Assembly: GCA_014529385.2 (NCBI GenBank)
Contig: CM043960.1
Span: forward strand, 71,401,410-71,461,409
Length of the DNA: 60,000 bases
Reading direction: 5' to 3'
Source: Adiantum capillus-veneris
Taxonomy: Eukaryota; Streptophyta; Polypodiopsida; Polypodiales; Pteridaceae
In this document: in pieces, positions 32,972 to 45,539 of the stretch
Numbering within the stretch: the stretch's first letter is position 1
How the letters are laid out: each line of letters opens with the position of its first letter
Made by a program: the position numbers and the translations under genes
Notes under the pieces: generated by a model
Database searches by the model: none
Told to the model about the DNA's origin: nothing
What the model saw: only the letters and a program-made list of their open reading frames with translations

Positions 32972-33550
32972 ATGGTGGAGGAAGGGAAACTCAAGATTGA
33001 GAAGTTCAACGGAAAAAACTACCAACATCGAAAGATGCAAATTGAAGACTATCTCTACCAGAAGGACCTCTATTTGCCACTAGGCGGTCTTGCGAAGAAG
33101 CCCGCAACAATGGCAGATGAAGCATGGATTGTCCTTGATCGAAAGGCACTGGGAACAATCCGGTTAAGCTTGGCATCAACGGTGGCCTTCAATGTTTCGG
33201 AGATGAAGACCACGGAGGACTTGATGAAGTCACTTGACGACTTCTACGAGAAACCATCGGCATCCAATAAGGTATTTCTTATGAAGCGCTTGTTCAATCT
33301 AAAGATGGCAGAGAATGGTTCAGTTGCAGAACACCTAAATGACTTTAACACAAACATAAGTCAATTTCGATTGGTGAAAATCAATTTCGATGACGAAGTG
33401 CGAGCTCTCCTTATACTATCATCTCTACCGGATAGTTGGGACAACCTTGTGATGGCTGTAAGTAATTCTATTTCTGGCACAAATTCTCTTAAGTTTGATG
33501 ATGTTGTGGGTGTTCTCCTAAGCAAGGAAATACGAAGGAGAAGCACATGA
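32972..33550 (+). pseudogene. Copia-3 gag, N-terminal part
   Basis: The ATG at 32972 gives MVEEGKLKIEKFNGKNY, followed by the Copia gag (UBN2-type) core: WIVLDRKALGTIRLSLA, TTEDLMKSLDDFYEK, KRLFNLKMAENGSVAEHLND and LILSSLPDSWDNLVMAVS. It ends at a TGA (33548-33550), probably a mutated Arg codon, after which the frame continues into the nucleocapsid. Confidence 0.92.
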
Positions 33551-34965
33551 GAATCATCAAGTGCTGCACTGTCAGTGGAAACAAGAGGAAGGCCTATGGA
33601 GAGGTTCAAAAACCAAAAGGGTCGTGATCGCTCAAGGCGGAGCAAGTCACGCACAAAGTCAGTTCTTGAATGTTGGAACTGCGGCAAGAAGGGCCACGTC
33701 AAGAAGGATTACTGGTCCAAGAAGAAGAAGGAGATAGAGTCTCAAGACAACAAGCCAACATCGGAGGCCAATGTGGCATGTAAAGTAGAGCAAGATGCTC
33801 TAATTCTCTCATTAGACAATGTGTCTAATTCCTGGATAGTAGATTCCGGGGCTTCATTCCATGCGACACCACACAAGCAACATTTCCAAGACTACACCAA
33901 AGGTAATTTTGGGTATGTATACTTGGGAGATGATGAAGCTTGTGAGATTGTCGGCAAAGGTACAGTTTTTGTCAAAACTGCTAACGGAAATGAATGGAAG
34001 CTTAAAGATGTTAGGCATGTTTCTTCTCTTCGCAAAAATTTAATCTCTATAGGACAATTGGACGATGAAGGTCACAACATTGCATTCCGAAACAAACGGT
34101 GGAAGATCTCAAAGGGATCTTTGGTGGTTGCCAAGGGAGAAAAGGTCGGTACACTTTACTTGTGTACTATTAGCACGCACCTTCAGCTTGTGCAACAACT
34201 ACAGAAGTTGACAGTGCGGTGTGGAACTACCGACTTGGGCATATGAGTGCCAAAGGAATGCAAATCCTTCAAACAAAGAAGCTTCTACCAGGTTTGAAAG
34301 AAGTGGACTTAGAGTTCTGTGAAGATTGTGTTTATGATAAACAAAAGAGGGTAAAATTTCAAAAATCAGGAAATGAAAGAAAAAATAAAAAACTTGAGTT
34401 GGTTCATTCTGATGTTTGGGGTCCTGCAAGTACACCATCACTTGGTGGCTCATTGTACTATGTAACATTCATAGATGATGCGACTAGAAAAACATGGATT
34501 TATGTCATGAAGAATAAATCCGATGTATTTTCCATATTTCAAAGGTAGAAAGTCTTTGTGGAGAATGAAACAGGTACCAAGGTTAAATGCCTCAGATCCG
34601 ACAATGGAGGCGAATATTGCAGCCAAGCTTTTGAAAGCTTTTGTGCTAGCAATGGCATTTGGAGGCAAAGGACAACCCCAAGGACACCTCAACAAAATGG
34701 GATTTTGGAAAGGATGAACAGGACAATCATGGAGCGAGCACGAAGCATGCTGCTACATGCAGGACTACCGCTTGAGCTTTGGGCGGAAGCTGTAAGTACG
34801 TCTCTGTACTTAATCAATCGGTCACCCTCAACGGCATTGGATGGGGGAGTTCCAGAAGAGGCATGGACAGGTAAACCGGTGAATTATGCATTTCTCAAAG
34901 TGTTTGGGTGTGAGGCTTTCATGCACATAGATAGAAGCCTAAGATCAAAGCGCTATGCAACATGA
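33551..34965 (+). pseudogene. Copia-3 nucleocapsid, protease and integrase
   Basis: The knuckle reads CWNCGKKGHVKKDYWSK: the last Cys of CCHC has become Tyr. The protease active site SWIVDSGASFHATP is intact. A frameshift occurs at about 34220. Then comes the integrase zinc finger (WNYRLGHMSAKGM, CEDCVYDKQKR), the catalytic core with VHSDVWGPA, LRSDNGGEYC and TPQQNGILERMNRTI, so Asp, Asp and Glu are all kept, and a stop at about 34546. The reading ends at FLKVFGCEAFMHIDRSLRSK, followed by a deletion. Confidence 0.92.
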
Positions 34966-36476
34966 ATCCAAAGAAGAATGGACAAAGAGCATGCAAGTGG
35001 AGATGGACTCACTACATTGCAACCAAACATGGGAGTTGATTGAGTTGCCTAAAGGTAAGCGGGCACTTCAAAACAAATGGGTGTACAAGGTGAAGGAAGA
35101 AGAAGGTGGGAAGAAAAGGTAAGTCTAGGCTTGTGGTAAAAGGGTTTTGTCAAAAGAAAGGTATTGACTTCAATGAAATATTTTCTCCTGTTGTAAAAAT
35201 GAACTCAATTAGGCTTGTCTTAAGCCTTGTGGCTGCTCATGATCTAAATCTCGAGCGAATGGATGTAAATACGGCATTTCCTCACGGTGACTTAGAGGAG
35301 GAAATCTACATGCTTCAACCAAAGGGGTATGAAGTAAAAGGTAAGGAGAAAATGATTTACAGATTAAAGAAGAGCTTGTATGGTTTAAAGCAAGCATCAA
35401 AGCAATGGTACTTGAAGTTTGATCGATGGATGTTGGATCATGGATTCACAAGATGCAACTTGGATCACTGCGTCTACACGAAGAATTTGGGAGATGGAAA
35501 ATTCATCATCCTAATGTTGTATGTTGATGACATGTTGATTGCAAGTGCTAACATGCAGGACATCAAAGACCTAAAAGAGGAGCTGTCTAAATCTTTTTCA
35601 ATGAAAGATTTAGGTGCTGCAAAGAGGATACTTGGTATGAAAATATCAAGGGATACGACGAAGAAGACAATAAAGCTATCTCAAGAAGATTACATCAAGA
35701 AGGTACTAGAAAGGTTTGCAATGCAAAATGCAAAACCAGTTTCTACACCTTTGGCTGTTCACTTTAAACTAACAAAGGATATGTGTCCAAACACACAAGA
35801 GGAGATAGCCTATATGTCTAAAGTTCCATATGCTGCAGCGGTAGGTTCTCTAATGTATGCTATGGTCTGGCCAAGGCTAGACATTGCACATGCAGTGGGA
35901 GTTGTGAGTAGGTTCATGGACAACCCAGGTAAAGAGCATTGACAAGCTGTGAAGTGGATACTTAGGTATCTAAAAGGGACAACAACAAATGCTTTGTATT
36001 TTGGAGGAACTGATATTTTTCTAGAAGGGTATGCTGATGCAGATATGGCAGGTGACAAAGATACTCGAAGGAGCACTACGGGCTATGTATTCACGGTTGG
36101 AGGCACAACAGTAAGCTGGGCTTCAAAGCTGCTGGTTTCACTTTCTACCACGGAAGCAGAGTATGTAGCAATGACGGAGGCAAGGAAAGAAATTCTGGGG
36201 CTTCACAGATTCTTAGAAGAGCTTGGATTCAAACAAGACAATTGTGTCTTGTACAGTGATAGCCAAAGCGCTATCCATCTTGCGAAGAACTCAGCCTTTC
36301 ATTCAAGGACAAAGCACATTGAGGTAAGATATCACTTCATACCCACTCTTCTGGAAGAGGGACAGCTAAAGCTAGGAAAGGTGCATACAAGTGAAAATCC
36401 TGCGGACATGTTTACAAAGGTGGCCAACAAGGAGAAGGTGAGCTTTTGCTCATCTTCAATCGGCATTCAAGGATAA
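34966..36476 (+). pseudogene. Copia-3 reverse transcriptase and RNase H
   Basis: Starts after the deletion with ESKEEWTKSMQVEMDSL and WVYKVKEEEGG, a frameshift at about 35110, then RLVVKGFCQKKGIDFNEIF, MDVNTAFPHGDLEEEIYM, SLYGLKQASKQWY, catalytic LYVDDMLIAS, KDLGAAKRILGM, a stop at 35941, then RNase [32 protein letters not shown] and [11 protein letters not shown]. The frame ends at 36476, about 60 bp before the LTR. Confidence 0.93.
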
Positions 36477-36524
36477 GACGCTAGAATAGAAAGCAGTCAC
36501 AGGTTTGGTTTGGAGATTAGTCTC

Positions 36525-36535
36525 CAAGTGGGAGA
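36525..36535 (+). other. Copia-3 polypurine tract
   Basis: AAGTGGGAGAT immediately before the 3' LTR, the common plant Copia form. Confidence 0.85.
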
Positions 36536-36536
36536 T

Positions 36537-37312
36537 TGTTAAGTATGGAGCCTGATTTACCCTTGTAATTTTCTGTGGTAAAAGCGCACATTTGTAAGGC
36601 CCCCATTATGAGGAGAAGCCATTGTGCGTGAAGGAAAATCACTCACCGGAAACCAAAATTTTCACGGCCAAGAATCAAGGGCAACTTTAGGGGCCTCGGG
36701 GGCGGAAGCCCCCGTTCCGCCCCCAAGACTTTTTTTCCCTCGCCGGAATATTCCTTTTCGCCAGAATATTATGGTCGGACGGCGGCCGGAAAGTGGTCGG
36801 AAAACAACCGGTCAGTTGGCCGGTGGCCGGTGGTCGGAAGTCAATGGCCGGTGGCCGGTGGCCGAATCCAAAAGCGGACTTGTGTTCTCAAGGGCGGCCA
36901 CACATGGGCGGATTGGAGGGTCCGATTTGGACTTATCTACACAAGGGCGGCTACACATGGTTGCCTCTCATGAGAGAGGGCAGCCCTTTTGGCCTATAAA
37001 AGGAGGCCATTTCTACACACATTTCATAGTGTGAAGTTGATGCAACAAGGTGAGTGTGAGGTGGTGAGAGTGAAGCAAGGCGGGAGCTCCATTAAGGGTA
37101 TAATCCCTTTGTAAACTACTTCTTGTTTTGAAGTACTAAAGCCATTGAGTGGCTGCTTTCCCGTGGACGTAGCCCACATTAGGTGAACCACGTATATCGT
37201 GTGTACTCTCTCTCTCTCTCTCTCTACTCTATAATCTCGCGTATGTAAATCTGTCTCTCTCCATTAAGTAATCTACTCAATTATCTATTTAGCTACATCT
37301 TATTTCCTAACA
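36537..37312 (+). repeat. Copia-3 3' LTR
   Basis: 776 bp, matching 32127-32898. It includes a perfect 10-bp stem GGGGGCGGAA / TTCCGCCCCC (36698-36707, 36715-36724) and a TATA box at 36995. Confidence 0.95.
36995..37002 (+). promoter_or_regulatory. TATA box in Copia-3 3' LTR
   Basis: TATAAAAG in the same context as 32583. In a 3' LTR it could drive outward transcription into X and beyond. Confidence 0.55.
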
Positions 37313-37454
37313 AAAACTAGGGTATGAGAGTCCACCACCCAACCACCCATTATATAGGCAAGCCCCTGGCCCTTTGCCCTAGTTGGACTCCTCGTTCCAC
37401 ACAGCCTAGCCCGGCCCTACCCTTGTTTAGTCCGGCCTTGTCAGTGTCCTGACA
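37313..37454 (-). repeat. Element X 5' LTR, outer piece
   Basis: Continues the LTR from 32126; matches 30523-30664. Followed by the AGGTT target repeat. Confidence 0.92.
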
Positions 37455-37459
37455 AGGTT

Positions 37460-39453
37460 ACCAAAATCTATTCAAGCTCATCAATAGAAACCTGAAGCAG
37501 TCAAGAGTGAAGGGGTACTTGCTTCCAAAGCAATCCGTTTCTCAACAAGCCAGGTTCAAAATTAATTTCAAAAGGTCATGGAGATGCTTGGAGAGCCTTT
37601 CCACATCAATGACATATATCTTAGTAAGAAGAAAGAACTCAAGTTCAAATCTTTCAAAAATCTATTCTTTGACTTGAGAACTTTGCAGAGGGCAATGATA
37701 AAATTCTATGATCTTCAACATATTGAGGTGAATGGGCAAGCCATTTTTGTCATCAAATTAGATGAGAGTGAAATTGTGAAGGGTAAAAAGGTTGAGAGAG
37801 TATCAATAACCATCATGAATAGAGCTCTTCATACCACATAGGAAATAAAAACCCTAAAAGATTTAGTGTGCAGTTAGAGAAGAACATTTTGTGGTTGAGT
37901 GCTTTTGAGGTTGATAGTGAAGATTTCAATGTGTTGAATTGGGTATTCCACCACACTAGTATCCCCACAAGAATCAAAGCTCAATAAACTGAGGAGGAGT
38001 TAGTTTTTGAGGGCTTTGGTATGTACAAGGTGGAATGGCACATGGCGCGGGGGGGGGGGGGGGGGTACCTAAAGACACTAAGGTGTATGTACAATGTGTT
38101 AAGGGGTGCTAATGCCAAAATCCCATGTATCTTTTACATGGATGCAATAAAGAAGTTGAATCTTGCTAATTGGAATAAAGCCCTAGATAGACACTCTAAA
38201 CATCCAAACTTTCAAGTTGTTTTAGAGATTCCCCTTTCAAAATGTCCACCTTTGCACATTGCATGAAACTTTCTTACTGTGGTAAAAGTCATTAGGGAAA
38301 GAACGACCTCTCCAACTTTAAGAAGGAGTTGAGCAGATTCAAGAAAGCTATGAAAAGTGCTTGGAGCTCAGAGCCCTTCACACACTACATAGTAATGCTT
38401 ATGAATTTTGATTCTACTCATTTGCTTCAATACTTTCATATTTGCTAAAGAAATTATCTTTTTTTGTACACAACACATTCTCTACAATCACACGCCTCGG
38501 TTTGTAAAGAAATATGGAAGCTTGTCAATCTGGCCTACTCAAGGTATGGAGAAGTCCCACTATAAGGTGAGAACCAAGTTTTTTTAAACACAATAGACAT
38601 GGTGGAGGAGCTCCAAAAGCTAATAGATTTCTTGAAGTATTTCAGTGGAAGGAAGCAAGTGGGGGTTAATACAAGGGTCAACTCTAGCTGCTTGATCAGA
38701 CTTTTCACTTCAAGTACTTCTACTTCTTTTAACCCTACGACTGCTTGCCTATGTCACCAAAAGAGGCAAGGAAATAACTGGACATGGTGTCAAAGTATGC
38801 ACTTCTTGGGTTCATAAATCCTAGAGAAAGTCCAAAAACTCTAATGGCTTTTTACTTCTCAAGAAGTACGATTTTTTTCCACTCCAAGTCTTAATGGATG
38901 TGAACCTACCACCCTTGACAGAGCCACTAGTGCAAGTATGAGGAGAGTGGTTGATTGGAAAAGATTCTTAGCTATTGTCTCCTTGTTGAGCTTCCCAATG
39001 TTATGGCCCAACCTTTCAATCCCTCTTCATATCTATAGGCCTAGAGCCCTTTTCTCTCCCTAAAAGCTTCTCAGGATCTACAATATCAATCTGTGAAGAA
39101 AACCCCCTTAAATTAGTTGAAAGAAATGAAGTTTCATTGGCCTAAATAATGTGCTTGTAAAAATTCTATTTTAACATTTTACCTTATATTTTTATCATCT
39201 TCAAAAAGGTCCTCTTTCCAGAGGTCAATGGAAAAGATTGGTTTATTCTCTTTGGTCTCTCTTGGAACTATTTTGCCCATGTGTTCAATCTTCAATATTT
39301 TTTGAATTTGCTAGAAGCCCTTGCTCTTCATAGCTTTGAACAACTTTTAGTACATGCTCTCCAACATGGGATTGACCAGTAAACTTTTCAAATTTTGTAT
39401 CAAGCTATGACAATGGGCATGGTGTGTTGTAGTCCACAAAGCCTTTACCATGC
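37460..39453. other. Unassigned sequence, possible decayed gene
   Basis: Plus-strand open pieces at 37578-37841 (MEMLGEPFHINDIYLSKKKE) and 38021-38266 (with YLKTLRCMYNVLRGANAKIP and HSKHPNFQVV) are longer than the background and similar in composition to real protein, but I recognise no family. Between them are stops, and a 17-base G-run (38049-38065) sits inside the second. The rest (38270-39450) is AT-rich with no motif. Confidence 0.3.
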
Positions 39454-39682
39454 TATGTCCACTCTGCCAATTCGCATAAGGGCGACATAAGCAATATGTC
39501 TTTTGCTTACTTGATTGTGTCCTTGCTATGCAAAAATAGAGCATCCGGATCAACTTTGGGATGTTCTATTTTTGCATAGAGACGATGTAAAATTTTTGTC
39601 TACTTGATTGTGTTGGTGCTATGTGAATATAGAGCACTCAAAGACATGTGTGAGTGTTCTATTTTTGTGTAGAAACGACACA
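39454..39682. repeat. Palindromic-unit array, left part (3 units)
   Basis: Imperfect inverted repeats: 39454-39489 (short, weak), 39516-39588 and 39609-39682. The two good ones begin TGTGTCCTTGCTATG / TGTGTTGGTGCTATG and end in the complementary form (GCATAGAGACGATG, GTGTAGAAACGACACA), with a short central loop. They start 93 bp apart. Confidence 0.85.
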
Positions 39683-39715
39683 TTATAAAAAAACAAAACT
39701 TTTTCATATAATGAC

Positions 39716-39942
39716 TGTTGGAATTAGGGTTGCAGAGAAACGCACACAGCTTGGAGAAGACGAAGGAAGCTCAAGGCACACAATAGAGAGTGTATTACTT
39801 AGTGTGCAATGGAAAGATAGATAGCCCTAGCGTGATGGGCTTATATACAATGCTCGGGGGAAAAAACCTCCTAAAGAGGAAAAAAATGCCCCGGCGGTCC
39901 TAGTGTGTTCACACACATCACTACCACATGTATATGGTAACA
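39716..39942 (-). repeat. Copia-2b 3' LTR
   Basis: 227 bp, TGTTGGAATTAGGG...GGTAACA on the plus strand, followed by AATCCCCCCTGGAG (purine tract on the element strand). Confidence 0.95.
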
Positions 39943-39999
39943 AATCCCCCCTGGAGTGATGCAGTGAACGAGAGCTGGCACATGAGTAAAGGAAAGTGC

Positions 40000-41705
40000 C
40001 ATGCCCTAAGGACATGATCAGTCCACAAAGGGAGTAAGCCCAAAGCTTTGCGGAAAGCTTCAAGCTTCTCACGAGACAATGCCTTTGTGAAAAGATCTGC
40101 AAGGTTGTCCTGTGTTGGCACATAAGCCAAGCTGATCTCTCCTGCTAAGAGCCTCTCCCTGACATAGTGGTAATGCACCTCAATGTGCTTTATGCGAGCA
40201 TGAAAAACTGGGTTACTCGCAACTGCCAATGCGCTCTGACTGTCAGTGTAGATAGTGTTGGCAGTGTCCTGTCCAACATCCAAATCAGCCATAAGGCGTC
40301 TGAGCCATACACACTTAACCGTAGCTGTGAAGATTGCCCTATACTCAGCCTCACGACTCGAAGTGGCCACAGTAGGTTGCTTCTTGCTCAACCATGATAT
40401 ACATGAACTGCCAAACATGAAACAAAATTTACCACTTGTGGACACTCGCGTGTCAAAACAACCAGCCCAATCTGAGTCCGAAAAAGCATGTAAGTCTGGC
40501 AGCAATGATCACCCCTCGGGATAAAACAAGCCAAGATGTAAAGTGCCACTAAGGTAGCGGAAAATCCTCTTAACAGCCTGCCAATGCTTAGACCCTGGGC
40601 TATGCATAAATCTGCTGACCTGTGAGACTCCAAACTGAATATCTGGCCTCGTGTTGCATACATAAATGAGGCAGCCAACAGCAGTTTGGTAAAGAGTGAC
40701 ATCAGCAGGATCGCCAGCATCATGTAGACTCAACTTCAAACCTGTTTCCTTGGGAGTGGCAATAGGTTTATCAATCCTCAAGTCCAAACCTACATAGCAA
40801 TGTCTCTATGTAACTTTTCTGACACAAGGCAATACCACCATCACTCTGCTTAAACTGTATACCCAAGTAATGATGCAACAGCCCCAAATCTTTCATCTTG
40901 AAAGTGGCATTCAAATCAACATTAAATTCAGCAATATGTCTCTCATTTGTTCCTGTGATCAGCAAATCATCGACATAAAGAACCACAATGAGAAGTACAT
41001 CACCCTCACGCTTTACATACAATGTGCTTTCTATTGGACTATTACAAAATCCTCATTTAACCAAATGAGTGTCAGCTTTCTCATACCAAGCACGAGGAGA
41101 TTGCTTCAACCCATACAAAGCCTTCTTACATCTACACACTTTGTTCTCTTGTCCTTTTATGACAAAACCGCGAGGCTGCGCTACATAAACTTCCTCAAAT
41201 ATGTCACCATTCAAGAAAGCAGTAACAATGTCTGATTGATGTACATCCCAACCAAAATGAGTTGCCAATGCACATAGAAAACGCATAGTAGTCATACAAC
41301 AAGTGGGAGCAAAAGTCTCTTCATAATCTATGCCTTTTTGTTGTGCATAACCCTTTGCAATAAGTCAAGCCTTATGGTGATCGATCTCACCATCTGGTTT
41401 GCGTTTCAACTTGTAAACCCACTTCGTACCAATGGCCTTTTTGCCAGGAGGCAAATCACATAAAGTCCATGTGTCATTTTCTATAAGTGCATCATATTTT
41501 GATTGCATGGCAGCCATCCAATTTTTTGAGTTCTGTGCTTCATCAAAAAACAGAGGCTCCTCAATATCATGTAAGCTAGACACAACCAAAGCATAACAAT
41601 CTGATGCATAAGATGCATGGTAAGAACCTGAACGAGTAAGACTAGACAAAGGTGCATCCAATTTACTGTCTCGCAAAGTGTACACCAGCCATTTTGGCAT
41701 ACCTC
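40000..41705 (-). pseudogene. Copia-2b reverse transcriptase and RNase H
   Basis: From 41700: MPKWLVYTLRDSKLDAPL, MQSKYDALIENDTWTL, GTKWVYKLKRKPDGE, a stop in place of Arg, AKGYAQQKGIDYEETFAP, DIVTAFLNGDIFEEVYV, LYGLKQSPRAWY, a stop, LYVDDLLITG with the catalytic Asp pair, KDLGLLHHYLGIQF, a frameshift at about 40795, then RNase H: DSDWAGCFDTRVSTSG, SREAEYRAIFTA, YTDSQSALAVA, KHIEVHYHYVRE and ALSREKLEAFRKALGLLP. Confidence 0.93.
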
Positions 41706-41709
41706 TAGC

Positions 41710-43233
41710 CTACTCATTTTCAGCTCTTTCCTCATCAAGTACATCATGTACATCTGCATCAGTAATAGGCTGATCTATAACATTTTCAGAAACCCCCATA
41801 GGTTGTACATTTGCCTCATTGGAAATTACATTCGTATTTCCACCACTGAAAAGAGGCAACAAAGTGTCATAAATGTCTTGTGAGCTTACATTACTGTCTC
41901 TAGTACATGACAGTAAGGGCTGAACAGAATCTTCCATAAACACTACATCCCGAGAAACCAGAATACGTTTTGTTTGCGGATGATACAACCTGTAAACTTT
42001 GCTTTCAACACTATAACCAACAAAAATACATTTGATAGCCTTATCATCCAATTTTTTGCGCTGTGTTTGTGGCACCAAAGCATATGCCAAACAGCCAAAA
42101 ACACGCATGTGCTCAATAGAAGGCTTTCTATCATGCCATGCTTCATATGGAGTAATAGACTGCAAAGATTTTGTAGAACACCTGTTAAGTACATCAGTGG
42201 CACACATGATGGCCTCAAGCCAAAAAGAATGCGGCAAAGCTTGACTTTTGACCATACAGTGTGCCATTTCTGTCAGTGACCTGTTTTTCCTCTCAGCAAC
42301 ACCATTTTGCTGAGGCGTATAAGGCACTGTACATTGGTGTTTTATATCACGACTAGCTAGAAATGTATTAAATTTATGAGACATATACTCCCCCCCTCGA
42401 TCGTAACGGAGGGTACCCATAGTACATTTCGAGACATTTTCAGCCATAGCCAGAAATTGTTTGACGCACATAAAAACTTCGGACTTCGCTTTAAGAGGAA
42501 ATACCCATGCATGCTTGGAGTAATCATCAATGAAAGTCACGAAGTACAGGTAATTGCCCAAGGACGGAGTTTGCATGGGCCCACAAACATCACTATGCAC
42601 AAGCTGCAACCTACATGTGGCCCGAACTAAACCATCCTTTGGAAACTTAGAATGTTGCATCTTACCCAAAATACAGCCTTCACAAACATGTTTAACAGGT
42701 GCTTCAAGAGGCGGCAAAGAAGCAACCATATCAGATTTTTGCAAACGCAGCAAACTGACAAAATTCAGATGACCAAAACGTGCATGCCAAAGTTTTGCAT
42801 CTGAAATAGCCCTTGAATCTGCAGCAGCATTTGCAAAATTTTGTCCACACTTGTCATACAAAGTGAGCTTATATAGCCCACGGCACAAAAGGCCAGATGC
42901 AACAATTTTATCACCAAAACTGAGATCATGAACTGTACATCTGTCATCCACGAACTTGACTACAAGTCCAAGTCTAGCAAGTGCGGATACAGACAAGAGA
43001 TTCTTCTTGATCCCAGGTACATAAAGCGCATCAACAAGTGTGAAGGAACTGCCATTTGCAGCAGTAAGTATAATCTTTCCAACTCCCTCAACCGGATAAG
43101 AGGCATTGTTGGCACAAGTGACTGAATTCCCATGAGGGACAGACTCGAGAGAGGTAAACAATTCACAATGTGAGGTAATGTGCTTTGTAGCACCATTGTA
43201 CCACACATGTGAATCTGTAGCAACAACTGACAA
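41710..43233 (-). pseudogene. Copia-2b protease and integrase (long intact frame, protease active site deleted)
   Basis: 507 codons with no stop. At residues 9-17 the retropepsin site reads HVWYNGATKH: a 6-bp in-frame deletion has removed the catalytic Asp present in Copia-2a (WYFDSGA). Then the pre-integrase zinc domain (AKLWHARFGHLN, HVCEGCILGKMQHS) and a complete-looking integrase core: VHSDVCGPMQTPS, LRYDRGGEYMSH, YTPQQNGVAERKNRSL, with Asp, Asp and Glu all present. The C-terminal linker follows (LVPQTQRKKLDDKAI, VGYSVESKVYRLYHP). Confidence 0.93.
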
Positions 43234-43257
43234 GCATGCATCATGGAGAGCAGGATT

Positions 43258-44188
43258 CTAAGTGCACTCTGCGCTAAAAGCCCATTCTGCATCAACATCA
43301 ACATCATAGTCTCCTTTCACAGAAGACTCAACAATGGCTGCATTTGTAGTGGAACTAGCATTTGTAGTGGAACCACTCTCTTTCTTCTTAGCCTCTTTGG
43401 CCTTCAACTTAGGACACGACTTGATCAAGTGATCATTAGCTTTACAATAATGGCAACACATCTTCTTTTTGCCCTTATAACTAGAATTGCGAGACGATGT
43501 GCTGCCAGCAGAAGCATTGGAAATATAAGTTTTGCCACTCGTAGCAGAACCATAAGAAGTGGCTGCATTGCTGTTACCACGCTTTCTTTGAGAAGCAATA
43601 AAAGCCTGTTCAACTGCACGGTATCTAGTCTTGTTTTTTTTGGAAAGTGACTCTTGCAACAACAATGTGCATAATGCATCAAACTTGACAACTTCTGGAT
43701 TTCCTTGGGTCATAAGTCTCCTAGCACTAGCAAAAGTCTGGTAAGAATCTGGTAAGGCATCAAGAACAGTCTGACAAGTGAACTGTCTGAAATGACTTCA
43801 CCCGCAGAAATAAGCTGCCCATTGATATCCTTGACACTAGCAAGGAAAGTGTCCATATCATCTTCCTCATGAATAATCTTTGACTCCAGCTCTTTACGCA
43901 GCAAAGCAATTTTAGCCTCATTGTGACTTGCATAAAGACTAGCCAAAATATCCCAAGCCTGTTTTGAGGATTTTGCTGAACGGATGTGAGGAACAATGGT
44001 GCGCTTCACAGACAACGCAATCAATGTATGAGGATTCGCATCCTTAACATCCCAACGAGCTTGTTCTGCTGTAGGCAAAACAACGCTAACAGCAGCAATC
44101 CTTGCAGCAAGACCTTCAACATCCTAACCATCGCCTACATCCTCAGAATCCGGACGTACATCAATGCCCTGCACAATATTCCAGACGC
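43258..44188 (-). pseudogene. Copia-2b gag, main part
   Basis: From 44188 towards 43258: RWDVKDANPHTLIALSVKRT, QAWDILASLYASHNEAK, EEDDMDTFLASVKDING, a frameshift at about 43771, LLLQESLSKKNKTR, and a zinc knuckle CCHYCKANDHLIKSCPKLK with all four ligands (C-x2-C-x4-H-x4-C). Gypsy-2 interrupts the gene at 44188. Confidence 0.92.
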
Positions 44189-45439
<1,251 letters not shown>

Positions 45440-45539
45440 TAATTTGCCATCCCCTAGCCTGCTAGAGCATTCATGCTCAGCAGGAGCAAAAAGAGATATT
45501 CATGCCACCTGGATCCCACACAAAAACACTTTGCATTCC

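Larger units (their letters stand above)
32127..37312 (+). mobile_element. Copia-3: Ty1/Copia element inserted in the LTR of X
   Basis: LTRs 32127-32898 and 36537-37312, TG...CA ends, primer site, polypurine tract, and a target duplication GAAAC/AAAAC with one mismatch (32122-32126, 37313-37317). Gene order is Copia. It has stops at 33550, about 34546 and about 35941, a frameshift near 34220 and a large deletion at about 34965 between integrase and RT. Confidence 0.96.
30511..37454 (-). mobile_element. Element X: short-LTR, internally deleted Gypsy-type element split by Copia-3
   Basis: The left LTR 30511-30664 (154 bp) and the right LTR (32110-32126 plus 37313-37454) are flanked by AGGTT on both sides (30506-30510 and 37455-37459). 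A polypurine tract adjoins the left LTR and a tRNA-Met primer site adjoins the right one, so it reads on the minus strand. The internal region is only about 1.45 kb (30665-32109) and keeps only the end of a Gypsy polyprotein. It is therefore non-autonomous. Copia-3 entered its 5' LTR. Confidence 0.9.
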
